DNA of 64,000 nucleotides from CAVQWT01 sp963717705 (lineage in GTDB: Bacteria; Pseudomonadota; Gammaproteobacteria; Burkholderiales; Casimicrobiaceae), in NCBI GenBank assembly GCA_963717705.1, contig CAVQWT010000002.1:62001-126000 (forward strand), read 5' to 3'. Shown here piece by piece: positions 61,187 through 64,000 of the stretch; the stretch's first letter is position 1, and each line of letters begins with the position of its first letter. Position numbers and translations under genes: made by a program. The notes beneath the pieces were generated by a model that worked only from the letters and a program-made list of their open reading frames with translations, had not been told where the DNA came from and did no database searches.

Positions 61187-62104
61187 TCAGCCGGCATGCC
61201 GCTGCTCGCCGAGCCTGGCGCTGAAGAACTCCAGCGAACTCCTGGTTTTCGCGGACTGGTCGGCACCAAGCACGATGCCGCGGCCGGCGAGGTAGGCCTT
61301 GAAATCGCCAGCGATCTGGAAGGTCTCTTTCGGCAGGCACTTGGTGGAGACTTCGATGACCATTGATCCATCCGGATAGATCCACACTTCGATGACGATG
61401 GGGCGGTCGAAGTCCTTCGCCTTCGGCTGGTGCTTGGCTTTGAGCAGGAAAGTGGGGCCCAGGAGGACCAGCTTGTCCATCGTGAGGCCCGCCGGCGCGT
61501 GCGCGTCATAGAAGGCGCGCTGTTCCTTGGAGAACAGCTTGCGCAAGGGCATCGCGCCCGAGGCCACGTCGAGCACCTCCTGGCCTGTGCAGGCGCCCTT
61601 GAACGAGGCCGAGCAGACGAATCCGCCCGGCATCGCATCCACCTCGATCTTGAAGGCCGCCGAGCGTCGCAGCTCCGGATCGATGGTGGACGGATCCACC
61701 GGGCGCAGCTTGATGACTGTATCGCCATCCCCGCCCTGGATACGCCGCGCCCGGACGACGATGCCGGCCCTGTTCAAGGCCAGATCGGGCGTATCGAAGA
61801 AAAATGCCTGCCGCGGCTGTGCCTCGACCGGGTCGAGCCCGATGCTCTTGATCGTCGCGTTGCCGACGCCGACGGGGACAGACAACTTCAGTTCAACGCT
61901 GGTCGCCCCCTTCACGAGCTTGAACAATTCGATCATCTGCTCACCCGTAAGGGGCTTCGCCAGCGCGGGTTGAGCAGCCTTCAGCGCCTTGCGGGGCGCC
62001 CCCGTCTTCTTCCGGGACGCTGCTGCCTTCGTTGTCTTCAAGGGCTTTGCGCTCGCCGCGGCTTTCGTGGCTTTCCTGGCGGTCTTGGCAATCATGGTCT
62101 GCAC
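61187..62104 (-). CDS. CYTH-domain protein with histone-H1-like basic tail
   Basis: Residues 1-52 are almost only Ala, Lys, Thr, Pro and Ser ('ARKATKAAASAKP', 'KTTKAAASRKK'), resembling bacterial histone-H1-like tails that bind DNA or polyanions. Residues 55-305 form a CYTH/triphosphate-tunnel domain: 'SVELKLSVP' (the E-x-K start strand), 'AFFFDTPDLALNRAGIVVRARRI', 'TVIKLRPV' and 'FKIEVDAMPG'. CYTH enzymes act on triphosphates or polyphosphate. It lies next to a second CYTH protein fused to Ppx/GppA. 305 residues. Confidence 0.75.
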   Translation of the reverse strand: MQTMIAKTARKATKAAASAKPLKTTKAAASRKKTGAPRKALKAAQPALAKPLTGEQMIELFKLVKGATSVELKLSVPVGVGNATIKSIGLDPVEAQPRQAFFFDTPDLALNRAGIVVRARRIQGGDGDTVIKLRPVDPSTIDPELRRSAAFKIEVDAMPGGFVCSASFKGACTGQEVLDVASGAMPLRKLFSKEQRAFYDAHAPAGLTMDKLVLLGPTFLLKAKHQPKAKDFDRPIVIEVWIYPDGSMVIEVSTKCLPKETFQIAGDFKAYLAGRGIVLGADQSAKTRSSLEFFSARLGEQRHAG

Positions 62105-62175
62105 CCCTCTCGTGGTAACTTGGCAAGTACCGGTCTCTTTCGGCCCGGCCCCGGTAACTCAGTGCAACGTTTCCT

Positions 62176-63669
62176 TCAGCCGCCGAAGCGCTCGGCCAGC
62201 ACGCCGTGGCGCAGGCCGCGATCGCTCACGGTGAGACTCTGCTTGCCCAGCTTCTCCATCACCGTGCGGACGATGCATGCCCCGGCGAGGATGACTTCGG
62301 CCCGCTTCGGCTGCAGGCCGACGATGCCGCGGCGGGCGTCGGCGTCGAGTGACCGGTAGAGCTCGATCTGGCGATCGATCTCGGCGCGATCGAGCACGCT
62401 GCCCTGGACGACTGCCGGGTCGTAGGTGGCGAGGCGATGCATGACCGCGGTGATATTGGTCACCGCCCCGCCCATCGCAGCCAGCGCGTCGGGCACCGGG
62501 CGCCCGTCGATGCGCGAGAGGTCGGTGGAAATCGCCGCCATGGCCTCGCGCAGCACCTCGGGCGAGACGGCCCGGTCGAGCCCGAAACGCTCGGTATAGC
62601 GCACGGCGCCGACGTCGACGCTGAAGCGCTCGTCGACGACGGCATCGTGCCCAAAGGTGAACTGGGAACTGCCGCCGCCGGTGTCGAAGACGACGAGCGA
62701 ACCCTTGTTCAATCCAAGACCGGCCTTGGCGGCAAGGTAGGCCAGCCGGCTCTCCTCTTCTCCCGAGATCACCTCGATGCGAACGCCGGTGCGCGCCTGG
62801 ATCTCTTCGACGACATCGTTGGCGTTCGACGCGATCCGCAGGCCGGCGGTGCCCACGGCGGCGATGGCCCGCACGCCATGCCGCCGGGCCTCGTCGACCA
62901 TGCCCGCAATCGCAGCGGCCGCTCGCTCCAGCGCGGCATCGACGATCACGCCCTTTTGTTCGAGTCCTTCGCCAAGGCGGGTCACCTCCGCGCGGTCAAC
63001 GACGGTTCGCCATATGCCGTTGACGTCTTGCTCGCCAACGTGGAACTTGATGGAATTGGTGCCGGCATCGATCACCGCGTAGCGCACCGGCGCGTCATCG
63101 ATCAGGGCCGCCAGGCCGCGCGGATAGCTGGTGTTGACGTAGTCGCCCAGGCCGAGCTCCCGCACCGCCCGCATGACCCCGGCCGCATCCTCCGACTCCA
63201 CCGCAAGGGTGCGGGTGGGCTTGCCGTCCGCCACGACCTCGGAGAGCTCGGCCATGCAGCCGCCGACCGTGTACCGGGTGCGCCGCTTGTGGACCTTCAC
63301 GGCACGGACCGTCGCACCCGGCGCGGCAAACTGCCCGAGGAACTCGTCGAGTGTGTAGCCCGGGCGCAGGGGCTGCGGGATCGGCAAGCCGAGTTCCGCC
63401 AGCACTTTCTCCGCCTCGGCTGCCGGAAGCGGAAAGGCCGCCTTCATGACCGGCGTCCACTGCTCGAGGCCATCGGCATTGACCTCGCGAAGCACCTTGA
63501 TGTCCATCAGCGCATCGCGAATCTTCACGTTGCCGCCAGCGCGGGAAAGCAGGTAGATCTCGTCGCTTTCCTGAACGCCACTCGGCACGAGCCCCGCCAG
63601 TCGCCCCTCTGCCTCGCCGAAGCGCCGGCCAAACGAACGCCATTCCCAGCGTGGTGTGATTTCAGCCAT
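62176..63669 (-). CDS. CYTH domain fused to Ppx/GppA phosphatase
   Basis: Residues 1-190 are CYTH-like ('WEWRSFG', 'DIKVLREVNADGLEQWTPVMKAAFPL', 'YTVGGCMAELSEV', 'LAVESEDAAGVMRAVRELGLGDYVNTSYPRGLAAL'). Residues 195-497 are a Ppx/GppA exopolyphosphatase/pppGpp-phosphatase domain: 'YAVIDAGTNSIKFHVGE', 'AAVGTAGLRIASNANDVVEEI', 'VISGEEESRLAYLA' and 'VVFDTGGGSSQFTFG'. Both halves handle polyphosphate-type substrates, so the protein probably binds and hydrolyses polyphosphate or (p)ppGpp. 497 residues. Good Shine-Dalgarno (CAGGAGGGCAGG) ahead of the ATG. Confidence 0.9.
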   Translation of the reverse strand: MAEITPRWEWRSFGRRFGEAEGRLAGLVPSGVQESDEIYLLSRAGGNVKIRDALMDIKVLREVNADGLEQWTPVMKAAFPLPAAEAEKVLAELGLPIPQPLRPGYTLDEFLGQFAAPGATVRAVKVHKRRTRYTVGGCMAELSEVVADGKPTRTLAVESEDAAGVMRAVRELGLGDYVNTSYPRGLAALIDDAPVRYAVIDAGTNSIKFHVGEQDVNGIWRTVVDRAEVTRLGEGLEQKGVIVDAALERAAAAIAGMVDEARRHGVRAIAAVGTAGLRIASNANDVVEEIQARTGVRIEVISGEEESRLAYLAAKAGLGLNKGSLVVFDTGGGSSQFTFGHDAVVDERFSVDVGAVRYTERFGLDRAVSPEVLREAMAAISTDLSRIDGRPVPDALAAMGGAVTNITAVMHRLATYDPAVVQGSVLDRAEIDRQIELYRSLDADARRGIVGLQPKRAEVILAGACIVRTVMEKLGKQSLTVSDRGLRHGVLAERFGG

Positions 63670-63721
63670 GGTCGATCCTGCCCTCCTGAGTTGAGTTATC
63701 CGGCTCGGCCCCGGCGGCGGT

Positions 63722-64000
63722 CTAGAAGACCACGCCGAGCAGGACCTTAAGCAACGCCTCCAGCGGCATCATGGTGAGCAGCAGCGGCACCATTGGAATC
63801 AGTGCCGCGGCGGCAACCCGGAGGATAGCCTCCTTCGTTATCGGCGCGAGACGCATGGTCCGCACCAATTCGTAACTGTTGCCAAGATCGGCGAGGGACT
63901 GGATGTCGGCGCTGCCGACGAGGGCCTCGTTGGCAGGCGCACCGCCGCGCAGCCATTTGGCATCGAACGCGCGCACGTAATGCTCGGCGAGCGCTCCGTA
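63722..64000 (-). CDS. Conserved membrane protein, C-terminal part (cut by window edge)
   Basis: The last 92 codons of a gene that continues beyond the right edge: 'YGALAEHYVRAFDAKWLRGG', 'ADIQSLADLGNSYELVRTMRLAPITKEAILRVAAAALIPMVPLLLTMMPLEALLKVLLGVVF'. The end holds one or two transmembrane helices. The same C-terminus is familiar from hypothetical integral membrane proteins of beta- and gammaproteobacteria; function unknown. The frame is open through position 64000, so the GTG at 63976 is an internal Val codon. Confidence 0.8.
   Translation of the reverse strand, partial: YGALAEHYVRAFDAKWLRGGAPANEALVGSADIQSLADLGNSYELVRTMRLAPITKEAILRVAAAALIPMVPLLLTMMPLEALLKVLLGVVF

Overview
The window is about 64 kb of very GC-rich chromosome. 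Gene content and order point to a betaproteobacterium, probably Burkholderiales or a relative: ubiD and ubiA, a hemCD/hemXY set, a YqjD/YqjE/YqjK-like trio, a CDP-6-deoxyglucoseen-reductase-like flavoprotein, orphan and complete TRAP transporters, and a CaiB / acyl-CoA dehydrogenase / MmgE-PrpD catabolic block. This assignment is inference from protein families; no rRNA or tRNA gene was seen.

Layout: (1) 1-8.1 kb: end of a YVTN beta-propeller protein, an FAH-family enzyme, prolyl aminopeptidase, two YceI proteins (one fused to cytochrome b561), bioA, dacB and a small membrane protein. (2) 8.3-12.2 kb: a collagen-like surface protein whose reading frame is broken twice inside its Gly-X-Thr repeats, divergent from a glycosyltransferase. 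(3) 12.2-25.7 kb: envelope-stress trio, ubiD, fhs, an atypical SDR, MFS and SulP-STAS-cNMP transporters, a dienelactone-hydrolase-like enzyme, DNA-deoxyinosine glycosylase, ubiA, an epimerase and a ferredoxin-type reductase. (4) 25.7-33.4 kb: haem genes, with hemXY separated from hemCD by three unrelated genes. (5) 33.4-41.5 kb: a small MITE-like inverted-repeat element, denD, dusA, an orphan TRAP binding protein and an acyl-CoA catabolic block with two 11-bp tandem repeats. (6) 41.6-48.9 kb: VOC protein, proline-rich TonB-like protein, and a tightly overlapped operon (DapA-like lyase, GntR regulator, TRAP P-Q-M) divergent from an aldo/keto reductase, which looks like sugar or sugar-acid catabolism. 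(7) 49-54.6 kb: HIRAN-like and small AT-hook-like proteins, LysR regulator, MidA-type methyltransferase with a 24-bp in-frame repeat, pteridine reductase, NTP/NDP exchanger. (8) 54.7-60.5 kb: lower-GC accessory segment with a sulfatase, an outer-membrane protein, a LysR regulator with a clear operator, aquaporin Z and a haem-motif DUF3365 protein. (9) 60.5-64 kb: lipoprotein, a CYTH protein with a histone-like tail, a CYTH-Ppx/GppA fusion and a partial membrane protein, probably a polyphosphate-related group.

The most promising leads for new biology are the repeat-broken collagen-like protein beside a glycosyltransferase, the double-CYTH/Ppx group, and a recurring arrangement in which the -10 box lies 4-8 nt from the start codon, suggesting leaderless transcripts.
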